Source: Thermohalobaculum xanthum
GTDB lineage: Bacteria; Pseudomonadota; Alphaproteobacteria; Rhodobacterales; Rhodobacteraceae
Assembly (NCBI RefSeq): GCF_016623495.1
Contig: NZ_JAEHHL010000004.1
Coordinates: forward strand, 1 to 64,000
Reading direction: 5' to 3'
DNA: 64,000 bases
Shown: one piece after another, positions 15,509 to 26,272 of the stretch
How the letters are laid out: each line of letters begins with the position of its first letter
Numbering within the stretch: position 1 is the stretch's first letter
Position numbers and translations under genes: made by a program
The notes under the pieces: generated by a model
What the model was told of the DNA's origin: nothing
The model's database searches: none
The model's input: only the letters and a program-made list of their open reading frames with translations

Positions 15509-16177
15509 TCAGCGCGCGTTGATCCTGAGCGCGGCCGCCGCGGCGAAGGGCGCGAGGGCCGCCGCGAACAGCGTGAGCCCGCCGAGCAGCCCCAGCACGC
15601 CGGTGACCGAGAGGTCGAGCAGCGCGTTCTCGACCACGCGCGCGCCGAACACCAGCGTCGGGATGTAGAGCGGCAGCACCAGGATCGACAGGAGCAGCCC
15701 GCCGCGCCGCACGCCCACGGTGATCGCGGCCCCGATCGCGCCGATGAAGCTGAGCGCGGGTGTGCCCACCGCCATGGCGATCGCGAGCCAGGGAAGTGCC
15801 GCGTCGGGCAGTTGCAGCATCGCGCCCAATACCGGGGCGATCAGCGTCATGGGAAGCCCCGTGGTCACCCAGTGCGCGAGGGTCTTGGCCAGCACGACCT
15901 GTTCCAGCGGCATCGGCGCCAGCATGAGCTGGTCGAGCGAGCCGTCCTCGAAATCCGCCTGGAACAGCCGGTCGAGCGACAGGAGCGCCGCCAGCAGCGC
16001 CGCGACCCACAAGACGCCACCCGCGATCCGCGCGAGCGTCGCCGCCTCGCGTCCCACCCCCAGCGGAATCAAAACCACCGCCAACACGAAGAAGGCGATG
16101 CCCACCGCGCCGCCGCCGCCAAGGCGCAGCGCAAGCCGCGTGTCGCGGCGCACCAGGGCGGCGAAGGGGGATCTCAC
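15509..16177 (-). CDS. ccmB: Heme exporter protein CcmB
   Basis: 222 residues, six membrane helices; permease partner of CcmA in the CcmABC(D) complex. FEDGSLDQLMLAPMPLEQVV and LAHWVTTGLPMTLIAPVL match the conserved family region. The start is a GTG at 16177 that overlaps the ccmA TGA (GTGA), so translation is coupled; no ATG is available nearby. Confidence 0.93.
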   Translation of the reverse strand: MRSPFAALVRRDTRLALRLGGGGAVGIAFFVLAVVLIPLGVGREAATLARIAGGVLWVAALLAALLSLDRLFQADFEDGSLDQLMLAPMPLEQVVLAKTLAHWVTTGLPMTLIAPVLGAMLQLPDAALPWLAIAMAVGTPALSFIGAIGAAITVGVRRGGLLLSILVLPLYIPTLVFGARVVENALLDLSVTGVLGLLGGLTLFAAALAPFAAAAALRINAR

Positions 16178-16848
16178 CAGGCGCCCTCCAGGAAGGGATC
16201 GGCCGCGTCGCCATGTTCCGCGGCCTGCCCGGCGACCTGCGGGGGGTGCATCTCGAGCACCGGGCCGGCGCCGAGGCCAAGCTCGATATGGGTGGCGATC
16301 AGGGCCATGCCGCCCTTGGCGCAGTGCTCGCGCACCAGTTCGGCCACCAGCGCCGAGGAGGCTGCGTCGAGCGAGACCGTGGGCTCGTCGAGCAGCCAGA
16401 GCGGGCGGTCGATCACGAGCAGGCGCGCAAGCCCCAGCCGCCGCTTCTGCCCGGCCGAGCACTGCGCGGCAGGATGGCCGGCAATGTGGCCGATGCCGAA
16501 GCGCTCGAGGGCGGCGGCCACCCGGCCGGCGTCGGTCGCGTGCAGGCCGGCCCAGACGGCGAGGTTCTCGGCCACGCCCAGCGCGGGCTTCACCGCGTCG
16601 AGATGGCCGGCATAGGCCACGCGCTCCTGGAAGGCGCCGCGGTCGCGGGCGAGCGAGATGTCCCCGAGCCGCGCGTCGCCCCCGGCGGCCGGGATCAGCC
16701 CCGCCAGCACGCGCAGCAGCGTCGATTTGCCCACCCCGTTGGGGCCGCGCAGCGCCGCTGCCTCGCCCGCGCCGAGGCGGAAGTCGAGGTCCCGGAACAC
16801 CATGCGTCCGGCGCGCCGGCAGGCGAGGTTGTCGATCTCGAGGTCCAT
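16174..16848 (-). CDS. ccmA: Cytochrome c biogenesis ATPase CcmA
   Basis: 224 residues, a complete ABC ATPase: Walker A GPNGVGKSTLLRVLAGL, signature CSAGQKRRLGLARLL (a CSAGQ form of LSGGQ usual for CcmA), Walker B LWLLDEPTVSLD and switch His in LIATHIELG. Energises release of heme-loaded CcmE. First gene of the ccmA-ccmB...ccmC-ccmD-ccmG series. It is divergent from acnA across 262 bases. Confidence 0.94.
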   Translation of the reverse strand: MDLEIDNLACRRAGRMVFRDLDFRLGAGEAAALRGPNGVGKSTLLRVLAGLIPAAGGDARLGDISLARDRGAFQERVAYAGHLDAVKPALGVAENLAVWAGLHATDAGRVAAALERFGIGHIAGHPAAQCSAGQKRRLGLARLLVIDRPLWLLDEPTVSLDAASSALVAELVREHCAKGGMALIATHIELGLGAGPVLEMHPPQVAGQAAEHGDAADPFLEGAW

Positions 16849-16987
16849 GCCCTCTGGTTAGTGACGCCGCCGGGCTTTGCAAAGAGGCCATCTCGGCGCA
16901 TGGTGGGCGCCGCGCCGCGCACGCCGTCCGCGCGCCGGCCGGCCGCGGGCGGGGTGCGGCAGCGGCTGCGACACGTGCACCCGTTGT

Positions 16988-17026
16988 CTTAAGATTATTT
17001 TTGGTGCATAGAGGGTCCATCTTAAG
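16988..17026. promoter_or_regulatory. CTTAAGAT...ATCTTAAG inverted repeat before acnA
   Basis: CTTAAGAT (16988-16995) and ATCTTAAG (17019-17026) form a perfect 8-base inverted repeat, 23 bases apart, around the only AT-rich stretch in the ccmA-acnA divergent region. It may be an operator with promoter elements between the arms. The regulator is unknown. Confidence 0.45.
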
Positions 17027-17110
17027 GCCCCCGGGCGCGGGCCCCCGAGTCGCGGGGTCATGACGGGCCGGGACGCCGCGCGAACACGCCTGATCCGGGA
17101 GGGAAGAGAC

Positions 17111-19855
<2,745 letters not shown>

Positions 19856-19877
19856 CGCGGCGACGTCAGCGACGATG

Positions 19878-19902
19878 CGCCCGGGCCCGCGCGGCCCGGG
19901 CG
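19878..19902 (+). terminator. Hairpin terminator after acnA
   Basis: CGCCCGGGCC (19878-19887) pairs perfectly with GGCCCGGGCG (19893-19902) around a five-base loop, 22 bases after the acnA stop, followed by a short TTCCC rather than a long T-run. Its position argues against translation of the next gene starting before it. Confidence 0.6.
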
Positions 19903-19928
19903 TTCCCATGTCCGGCCGAGCGAGGCGC

Positions 19929-20585
19929 ATGATGACCCCGAGCCAAACCCTGCGTGCGGCGCATAGCGCCGAGTGGGAGGCGATCGCCGGCCATCCCTTC
20001 ACCATCGCTCTTGCCGGGGGAAGCCTGCCGCCGGCGCGGCTGGCGTGGTACCTGGTGCAGGACTACGCCTTCATCGACGGCTTCGTCCGGCTGGCCGCCT
20101 CGGCCATCGCGACCGCACCTTCACTGGCCGATTCGGTGCCGCTGGCACAGTTCCTCGCCGTGATCACCGGGCCCGAGAACACCTATTTCCAGCGGGCCTT
20201 CGACCTGCTGGACGTGCCGCGGGCCGACCGCGTGGCGCCGCGGCTCGCGCCGCAGACGAAGGCCTTCCAGGCGCTGATGGCCGAGGCGGCGGCGTCGGGT
20301 GAGTACGGGCGGATGATTGCCGTGCTGACAGTCGCCGAGTGGAGCTATCTGAGCTGGGCCACACCGCACAACCCGCCGGCGCCCGATCTGCCTTTCCAGT
20401 TCGCCGAGTGGATTACGCTTCATGCCGGTCCCGGCTTCGAGGCAGTCGTTGCCTATCTGCGCGGGCAACTCGATGCTGCGTGGGAGCGGGCTGACCCCGA
20501 TCTGCGCGCCCGGATGCAAGCCGATTTCGCCCGCGCCGTTCGCCTGGAGCGCGCCTTCTTCGATGCGGCCTGGCAGGCGGGCTGA
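19929..20585 (+). CDS. TenA/thiaminase II family protein
   Basis: About 218 residues from ATG 19929 or 19932 (ATGATG). All-helical TenA fold: FTIALAGGSLPPARLAWYLV then QDYAFIDGFVRL at the N-terminus, and GPENTYFQRAFD. Classical TenA (4-amino-5-aminomethyl pyrimidine hydrolase in thiamine salvage) uses a Cys in a CYWLYYEVG-like motif; here the aligned stretch reads VAEWSYLSWA, with Ala in place of Cys and an adjacent Glu, as in the TenA_E subgroup. The precise reaction is therefore uncertain. No thiamine genes are nearby. Confidence 0.75.
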   Translation: MMTPSQTLRAAHSAEWEAIAGHPFTIALAGGSLPPARLAWYLVQDYAFIDGFVRLAASAIATAPSLADSVPLAQFLAVITGPENTYFQRAFDLLDVPRADRVAPRLAPQTKAFQALMAEAAASGEYGRMIAVLTVAEWSYLSWATPHNPPAPDLPFQFAEWITLHAGPGFEAVVAYLRGQLDAAWERADPDLRARMQADFARAVRLERAFFDAAWQAG

Positions 20586-20802
20586 CGCCCAAGGCGCACG
20601 ATAGCAACGCCCTGCAAAGGCCAACTTGCGTCGCATGTGAGTGTGCGGCGCGAATTATGCGGCATTGCACGGAAATTTTCCAGCTACCGCGTTGCCGCCC
20701 TTCGATGGCACCATGATCCTACCGCACCCGTCCGGGACCGTGCCGCAACGCACGCCGGGCGCGGCGCGCAAACGGCAAGGGAGCTGCCACACGGAACAGG
20801 AA

Positions 20803-21078
20803 ATGAGACGAACCGACCCGGACTTTCGCCGCCAGCTCGAGGGCTACTCGCTCGCGACGGCGGAGATCTTCTACCGGATGCCCGACGCCAAGTCGCTCAT
20901 CCAGACCTATGTCTGGCAGGATTACGATCTTGCGCCAGAATTCCCCAACCTCAGGAAATTCCTCGACTTCTGGACGCGCGAGCTGGATGGTCCGATCCAT
21001 TCGGTCAGGCTGGCGCATTCGCGGCTGCTGCGTCCCGCGGAACTGAGAATGGTCGAGCACGAGTTCGTGCTGCACTGA
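20803..21078 (+). CDS. Usg family protein
   Basis: 91 residues, beginning MRRTDPDFRRQLEGYSLATA and containing YRMPDAKSLIQTYVWQDYD and HSVRLAHSRLLRPAELR, the conserved body of the alphaproteobacterial Usg family (named from a gene near trp genes). Function unknown. The upstream frame to 20641 lacks family character, and the ATG at 20803 has CAGGAA just before it. Strong hairpin downstream. Confidence 0.85.
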   Translation: MRRTDPDFRRQLEGYSLATAEIFYRMPDAKSLIQTYVWQDYDLAPEFPNLRKFLDFWTRELDGPIHSVRLAHSRLLRPAELRMVEHEFVLH

Positions 21079-21087
21079 CCGGCGGCA

Positions 21088-21116
21088 CCCGGCGCGCCCC
21101 GGGGTGGCGCGCCGGG
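21088..21116 (+). terminator. GC-rich hairpin after usg
   Basis: CCCGGCGCGCC (21088-21098) pairs perfectly with GGCGCGCCGGG (21106-21116), seven-base loop, nine bases after the Usg stop. No T-tract follows, so it may act as a transcript-end stabiliser or a weak terminator. Confidence 0.5.
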
Positions 21117-21191
21117 ACGAAACGGAGCATCGAGGCGGGCGTCACGCGAGGGTGATTGGCAGCCCGCGGCGGGGCATCATATTCTCTCGCC

Positions 21192-21908
21192 ATGAAATCC
21201 ATCGGCCGCACCACGATCCCCGCCATCCTCGCCGCCCTGCTGGGCGCGGCGCCGGGCAGCGCGACCGCCGGCGAGAGCGTCGTGCTGGTCGAGCTGTTCA
21301 CCAGCCAGGGCTGCAGTTCCTGCCCCCCCGCCGACAAGCTGCTGGGCGAGCTTGCCGGGCGCGACGACGTGCTGCCGCTGAGCCTGCATGTCGATTACTG
21401 GGATTACCTGGGCTGGCGCGACACCTTCGGCATGCCGGCCGCGACGACCCGGCAGAAGGCCTACCGCGACGCCTGGGACGCGCGCTATGTCTACACGCCG
21501 CAGATGGTGGTTGACGGTCATGTCGAGGTCCGCGGCGCGCAGCGCACCGAACTCGACGCCGCGATCGCCGAGGCTCGCGCGGGGCAGCCGCCGGCCCGGA
21601 TCGAGCTGACCGTCGAAGGCAGCATGCTGCGCTGTTCGATGACCGGCGTGCCCGAGGGCAGCGTCGTGTGGATGGCCGAGTACGAAGCCGCCCGCACCGT
21701 CGAGATCGAGCGCGGCGAGAACGCCGGCCGGAGCATCACCTACCACAATGTGGTGCACGCGCTCGAAGCCCTGGGGCCCGCGCCGGCGAACAGCGGGGAT
21801 TCGCTCCTGCTGGCGATGCCCGGGCTCGGCATGGGTCTGGCGATCTGGGTGCAGGAGCCCGACGGCGGGCGCGTGCTCGCCGTCGCACGCCACGCGCCGA
21901 CATCCTGA
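21192..21908 (+). CDS. DUF1223 thioredoxin-like secreted protein
   Basis: 238 residues from ATG 21192, with a signal peptide (MKSIGRTTIPAILAALLGAA then GSATAG). The mature part starts VVLVELFTSQGCSSCPPADK: a thioredoxin-like strand with CxxC (CSSC), followed by PLSLHVDYWDYLGWRDTFG and YTPQMVVDGHVEVRG, the DUF1223 hallmarks. Presumably periplasmic with a redox or metal-binding role; the exact function is not established. Confidence 0.88.
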   Translation: MKSIGRTTIPAILAALLGAAPGSATAGESVVLVELFTSQGCSSCPPADKLLGELAGRDDVLPLSLHVDYWDYLGWRDTFGMPAATTRQKAYRDAWDARYVYTPQMVVDGHVEVRGAQRTELDAAIAEARAGQPPARIELTVEGSMLRCSMTGVPEGSVVWMAEYEAARTVEIERGENAGRSITYHNVVHALEALGPAPANSGDSLLLAMPGLGMGLAIWVQEPDGGRVLAVARHAPTS

Positions 21909-21951
21909 GCCGACGAGGTCTGGGCAGCCGCCTCTCGGCCGGCGCGCAGGT

Positions 21952-22911
21952 TCACGCGCCGTCCGCGGGCGGCATGCCGGAGGCGCCGTTGGCGCGCTTG
22001 CCGCGCCGCGTGTCGCCCTCGCGCCGCATGGTCGCGCGGCGCTTCCAGCGGCGGTGAAACCAGAACCATTGCGCCGGATCGGCCTCGATCCAGGCGCCGA
22101 TGCGGTCGTTCACCTCGGCCATCATCTCGCGCGGCGGGGCATGTGGGATCTCGGGCTCGAAGCTCACGTCGAAGCGCCGCTCGGCGGCGTTGCGCCGCGC
22201 CACGGTCGGGATCAGCGCCGCCCCGGTGCGCCGTGCCAGCTCGGCCGCGATGGTCACCGTCTCGGCCGGCTGGCCGAGGAACGGGATCAGGGGCGCGCCG
22301 CTGTTGCGCTGGTCGACCAGCACCATGGCTACGCCGCCCTTCTCGACATGCTGCAGGAAGGCGCGCATGCCGCTGGCGCCCTTCTGCAGCACGGGGCGGC
22401 CCGCCCGGGGGATCACGATCATCGCCCGGCGGTCGATGTAGCGGTTGTTGAAGGCGCGGTAGATGATGCCGCACTCGACGCCCGCGCGCTGGGCGGCGAC
22501 GCGCGCGGCTTCCCAGTTGCCGTAATGGGCGGTCACCAGCACCGCGCCGCGCCCCGAGCGGGCGATGGCGGCAAGCTGGTCGAGCCCCTCGGCGCGGATC
22601 TCGGTCTCGCTCACGAACCGCGGGAAATGGGCGTATTCGACCATGAGCCGCCCGAACTGCGCGGCGGCGGCGCGCGTGAGCCGGCGCCGCGCGGCGGCAT
22701 CGAGCGCGGGCCGCACGAGGGTGAGGTTTTGCTCGACCCGGCGGCGGAAGCCCGGGACCGCCAGCACGACGAGGCCGCAGAGGGCGCCGAACGCCCCCTC
22801 GAGCGGCCAGAGCGGGACATGGCGGGTGAGTGCCGCGAAGGTGCGGCCGAGGGCGTAGACCAGCCACTCGCCTGCGCGGATCAGCGCGCTGTCGCGCCGA
22901 CGCCGCCTCAT
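21952..22911 (-). CDS. LpxL/HtrB-like lipid A acyltransferase
   Basis: 319 residues. One N-terminal membrane segment, then the lysophospholipid acyltransferase fold. The catalytic HX4E is in VLVTAHYGNWEAARV, with later family blocks YRAFNNRYIDRRAM, GGVAMVLVDQRNSGAP and FWFHRRWKRR (the 'WxHRRWK' signature near the C-terminus of LpxL/LpxM enzymes). It probably adds a secondary acyl chain to lipid A at the inner membrane. The Arg/Lys-rich tail is longer than usual. The start at 22911 overlaps the stop of the MATE gene (ATGA); last gene of the operon. Confidence 0.85.
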   Translation of the reverse strand: MRRRRRDSALIRAGEWLVYALGRTFAALTRHVPLWPLEGAFGALCGLVVLAVPGFRRRVEQNLTLVRPALDAAARRRLTRAAAAQFGRLMVEYAHFPRFVSETEIRAEGLDQLAAIARSGRGAVLVTAHYGNWEAARVAAQRAGVECGIIYRAFNNRYIDRRAMIVIPRAGRPVLQKGASGMRAFLQHVEKGGVAMVLVDQRNSGAPLIPFLGQPAETVTIAAELARRTGAALIPTVARRNAAERRFDVSFEPEIPHAPPREMMAEVNDRIGAWIEADPAQWFWFHRRWKRRATMRREGDTRRGKRANGASGMPPADGA

Positions 22912-24299
22912 CGCGAAGCCCCCCGCGTCAGCACCCGGAAGCGCCAGGCCAGCAGCACCACGGCGACGATGCAGCAGCCGATGATGGTCACGACCAGCCC
23001 GCTTTCGTCCCAGCCGCCACGGTTGACCATCCACCAGCCGACCGGGATCAAGAGGATGGTGAAGGCCAGGACATAGGCGAGGATCGCGATCCAGGCGTCG
23101 CCCAGCGCGCGCACCGCCTGGCCCATCACGACCTGCGCCGAGTCGGGCACGAAGACCAGCGCCGAGAAGGCGAAGAGCGCGGCTGCGCGAGCCATCACCG
23201 CGGGGTCGTCGGTGTAGACCGCGGCGATGCTGTCGCGGCCGAGGAAGACCGCCGCTCCGAGGATCGACATCGTCACCACCGAGACGCCGAGCCCCGTCCA
23301 TCCGGCGAAAGCGGCCTCGTCGGGGCGGTCGCGGCCGGTCTCGATGCCGACGCGCACGCCGGTCGCGACCGCGAGCCCCAGGCCCACCATGAAGAGGGTC
23401 GCGACCAGGTTGTGCGAGATCGAGTAGGCGTCGAGCGCGAGCGGGCCGAGCGAGGCGGCGAAGAGGCTCATCGCCGCGAATCCGACCGTCTCGAACCCAT
23501 TCGCCAGCCCCGCCGAGAAGCCGAGCTTGCGCATGAGGTAGCCCGCGCGCCAGCCACCGGGGCCCCAGAAGGTCTCCCACGGGCCGGTCACGCCGGCATG
23601 GCGCGGGTCGCGCTGCAGCAGGATGATGGCGATCATCGCGAAGGCGGCGGCGAAGCGCACGAGGGTCGAGGCGAGCGCCGCGCCCACTGCGCCCAGCTCG
23701 GGGAAGCCGGCATGGCCGAAGATCAGCAGCCAGTTCAGCCCGAAGTTCAGCACGTTCGCGCCCAGCATGACCACGAGGCCCGCCATTGGGCGGCGCGTCG
23801 CCTCGAGGTAGAAGGCGGACACCGCGAAGACGGTCTGGGCGATCAGCCCCGGCGCCAGCGCCTGCGCGACCGCGCCGCCCTTGGCCGAGAAGTCGGGCGA
23901 CTGGCCGAGCACCGCCAGCACCCACTCGCCCTGCCACACGCCCCATGCGCCGAGGGTCGAGATCACCAGCGACCACACCAGCCCGCGCCGCCAGGCCTGG
24001 CCGCATTCAGCCCAGTTGCCCCGGCCGAAGGCATGCGCCACCACCGGCGCGATGCCCGAGCTGAGCCCGATCGCGATCACCAGCACGGGCACGAAGACCG
24101 AGAGCCCCAGATTGGCCTCGCCCACCGCGCCGGGGGCATAGCGCCCCAGCATGGCGATGTCGCAAAACGCCATCAGCAGGATCCCGGCGCGCGACAGCAT
24201 GACCGGCCAGGCAAGGCGCAGGAGGTCGCTGACATGCCGCGCGACGCGCGCGGCGAACGGCTCGGTCGCCGGTCCGGTCGCGGCAGGGGTGTCTTTCAT
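22908..24299 (-). CDS. MATE family efflux transporter (NorM-like)
   Basis: 463 residues with twelve hydrophobic helices. The MATE pattern is seen in LLRLAWPVMLSRAGILLMAF, CDIAMLGRYAPGAVGEANLG and the pseudo-repeat in the second half (NGFETVGFAAMSLFAASLGP). It exports organic cations or drugs using Na+ or H+. It lies 50 bases after a DMT permease gene and overlaps the acyltransferase gene downstream. Which compound is exported is unknown; the upstream nitrile hydratase-like genes may or may not be related in function. Confidence 0.9.
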   Translation of the reverse strand: MKDTPAATGPATEPFAARVARHVSDLLRLAWPVMLSRAGILLMAFCDIAMLGRYAPGAVGEANLGLSVFVPVLVIAIGLSSGIAPVVAHAFGRGNWAECGQAWRRGLVWSLVISTLGAWGVWQGEWVLAVLGQSPDFSAKGGAVAQALAPGLIAQTVFAVSAFYLEATRRPMAGLVVMLGANVLNFGLNWLLIFGHAGFPELGAVGAALASTLVRFAAAFAMIAIILLQRDPRHAGVTGPWETFWGPGGWRAGYLMRKLGFSAGLANGFETVGFAAMSLFAASLGPLALDAYSISHNLVATLFMVGLGLAVATGVRVGIETGRDRPDEAAFAGWTGLGVSVVTMSILGAAVFLGRDSIAAVYTDDPAVMARAAALFAFSALVFVPDSAQVVMGQAVRALGDAWIAILAYVLAFTILLIPVGWWMVNRGGWDESGLVVTIIGCCIVAVVLLAWRFRVLTRGASR

Positions 24300-24349
24300 G
24301 GCGCGGGCCTGACGCGGGGTTCGGGGTTGCGGGCTCGGGGCATCGGCGC

Positions 24350-25252
24350 TCAGCCGCGTGGCCGGGGCGCCGCTCGGACCCGCTCTCTATGCCAGACATA
24401 GAGCCCCGCGCCAACGATGACCCCCGCGCCGGCCAGCGTGGTGGCCTGGGGCATCTCGCCGAACATCACGAAGCCGAAGGCGATCGCCCAGACCAGCCCC
24501 GCGTAGTTGAAGGGTGCAAGCTGCGACGCCGGCGCCTGGCCAAGCGCCCAGACCAGGGCCAGGTGCCCGACGAAGCCCACGAGGCCGATCCCGACCAGGA
24601 GCGGCACGTCGGAGGCCTCAGGTGTCACCCAGACCAGCGGCAGCGCCGCGCTGGCGCAGAGCGTGCCGAAGCCGGTGGTGTAGAGCATCGTGGTCCAGAT
24701 CGAATCCGCCTGCCCCAGCATCCGCGTCGCGATCTGGTAGGCCGCGAGGCACAGGGCCGAGCCCACCGCCAGCAGCGCCGCGGGCTGGAAGACGCCAAGC
24801 CCCGGCTTGAGGATCACCAGCGCACCCAGTAGCCCCAGCACCACCCCGGTCCAGCGCCGCGGGCCGACCTGCTCGCGCAGGATCACCGCCGCGAGGCCGA
24901 CGATCATCAGGGGCGCAAGCTGCATCAGCGCCGCCGCCTCGGCCAGCGCCAGGTATTTGAGCGAGGTGAAGTAGAGGATGGTGACCGCGAAGAGCAGCGC
25001 CGAGCGCAGCCCCTGGATGCGCATGTTCGCGCTGCGCAGCAGCCGCGGCAGGCGCGGGGCGAAGATCGCCATCAGGAACAGCGTCTGGCCGGTATAGCGC
25101 GCCCAGACCACCTGGAGCGGCGGCATCCGCGCCGCCAGGTCCTTGGCGATCGCGTCCATGGCGACGAAGAACAGCGTGGCGACGACCACGCCGAGCGCGC
25201 CGCGCGTCTCGGGCGTCAGCCGCTCGGTGGCGGCGGCGATGCGGGCGATCAT
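24350..25252 (-). CDS. DMT/EamA-family transporter
   Basis: 300 residues, ten hydrophobic helices in two EamA repeats. TLFFVAMDAIAKDLA (helix 1), VWARYTGQTLFLMA, FTSLKYLALAEAAALMQLAP (helix 3-4 turn) and a second repeat ending FAFG-like AIAFGFVMFGEMPQATTLAG. Start ATG 25252 overlaps the stop of the nitrile hydratase alpha-like gene (ATGA), so it is coupled to that enzyme's genes and might move its substrate or product (inference). Confidence 0.86.
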   Translation of the reverse strand: MIARIAAATERLTPETRGALGVVVATLFFVAMDAIAKDLAARMPPLQVVWARYTGQTLFLMAIFAPRLPRLLRSANMRIQGLRSALLFAVTILYFTSLKYLALAEAAALMQLAPLMIVGLAAVILREQVGPRRWTGVVLGLLGALVILKPGLGVFQPAALLAVGSALCLAAYQIATRMLGQADSIWTTMLYTTGFGTLCASAALPLVWVTPEASDVPLLVGIGLVGFVGHLALVWALGQAPASQLAPFNYAGLVWAIAFGFVMFGEMPQATTLAGAGVIVGAGLYVWHRERVRAAPRPRG

Positions 25253-25932
25253 GCGGGGGCTGGCTCTTCCGGCGCGCGGGCCAGCGTCACGCCGATCATC
25301 GCGTCGCGCCCGACCAGCTCGGCAAGGCGCTCGGCGCTCCAGCCGTCGGTTCCGGCGGGGCGGGCGGGCAGCACGAGGTAGCGCATGTCGGCGGTCGAGT
25401 CGTGGACCTGCACCCGAACATCGTCGGGCAGGTGGGTGCCGAACTCGGCAAGAACCGCGCGCGGCTCGCGCACCACGCGCGAGCGGTAGGCGCGGGCCTT
25501 GTACCAGTCGGGCGGCAGGCCCAGAAGGTTGCGCGGGTAGCACGAACAAAGTGTGCAGACGACGACGTTGTGCACCTGCGGCGTGTTCTCGACGACCACC
25601 AGCTTGAGGGCGTCGACCTCGATGCTCATCTCGCGGCAGGCGGCCGAGCCGTCGGCCAGAAGGCGCGCCTTGAACGCCGGATCGGTCCAGGCGCGGGCCA
25701 CCACGCGGGCGCCGAGCGCGGGCGAGCGGGCGTCCATGCGCTCGACCTGGGCCATGATCTCGGGCGCGGTGGCGATGCCCTTCTCGATCAGGAGCTCGCG
25801 CAGCGCGATCTCCATGACCTGGAAGCGCGAGAGTGCGGTGTCGTCGTCCGGCCGGTAGGGATGGCCGGAAGGGCTCAGCCCGTGGTGGTGATGCCCGTGA
25901 GCATGGTCGTGATCGTCGTGGTCATGCGGCAT
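25249..25932 (-). CDS. Nitrile hydratase alpha / thiocyanate hydrolase gamma-like subunit
   Basis: 227 residues. The metal-binding motif VCTLCSCYPR (C126-T-L-C129-S-C131) is that of the cobalt-type enzymes, in which two of the cysteines become oxidised. The remaining body (IEKGIATAPEIMAQVERMDA, GARVVARAWTDPAFKARLL, HNVVVCTLCSC) is typical. An unusual N-terminal tail, HDHDDHDHAHGHHHHG (residues 3-18), could bind metal during loading. Homologues hydrate nitriles to amides or hydrolyse thiocyanate. The two pieces of the partner subunit lie just upstream; the start overlaps the preceding stop by 11 bases. Confidence 0.88.
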   Translation of the reverse strand: MPHDHDDHDHAHGHHHHGLSPSGHPYRPDDDTALSRFQVMEIALRELLIEKGIATAPEIMAQVERMDARSPALGARVVARAWTDPAFKARLLADGSAACREMSIEVDALKLVVVENTPQVHNVVVCTLCSCYPRNLLGLPPDWYKARAYRSRVVREPRAVLAEFGTHLPDDVRVQVHDSTADMRYLVLPARPAGTDGWSAERLAELVGRDAMIGVTLARAPEEPAPA

Positions 25933-26272
25933 CGGAAGGCTCCAGCCAGTGCTCGAAGATCTCGGCGTCGAGCGTGTCGGCGGGGCGCTCGGCCGTCTCG
26001 CCCCAGATCTCGGCCATGGTGAAGCGCACGCGGTAGAGCGTCAGGGCCATGCCGTTGCGGTGGTTGTAGGCCAGTTCCTCGGGGTTCTGGAAATCGCCGC
26101 AGATGCGCTCGATACGGCCGACCCGGCCGCGCAGGTAGAAGGGCGTGCGCAGGTGGCCGAGCGCCATGCCGTGTCGGACCCGCACCGCCTGGCCCGGGCG
26201 GAAGCGCCCGCCCGCGGTGGGGTATGGCGGCGGGAAGCCGGTCGGGACGACCTCGGGCAGCGGCGCGGTCAT
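25922..26272 (-). CDS. Nitrile hydratase beta C-terminal half (SCNase alpha-like)
   Basis: 116 residues that correspond only to the C-terminal SH3-like half of a normal nitrile hydratase beta chain (about 220 residues): RFRPGQAVRVRHGMALGHLR, TPFYLRGRVGRIERICGDF, NPEELAYNHRNG, LYRVRFTMAEIWGE. Thiocyanate hydrolase and toyocamycin nitrile hydratase also have a split beta. Start ATG 26272 overlaps the stop of the N-terminal-half gene (ATGA), so the pieces are made in equal amounts. Fits the alpha-like subunit encoded next. Confidence 0.82.
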   Translation of the reverse strand: MTAPLPEVVPTGFPPPYPTAGGRFRPGQAVRVRHGMALGHLRTPFYLRGRVGRIERICGDFQNPEELAYNHRNGMALTLYRVRFTMAEIWGETAERPADTLDAEIFEHWLEPSDAA

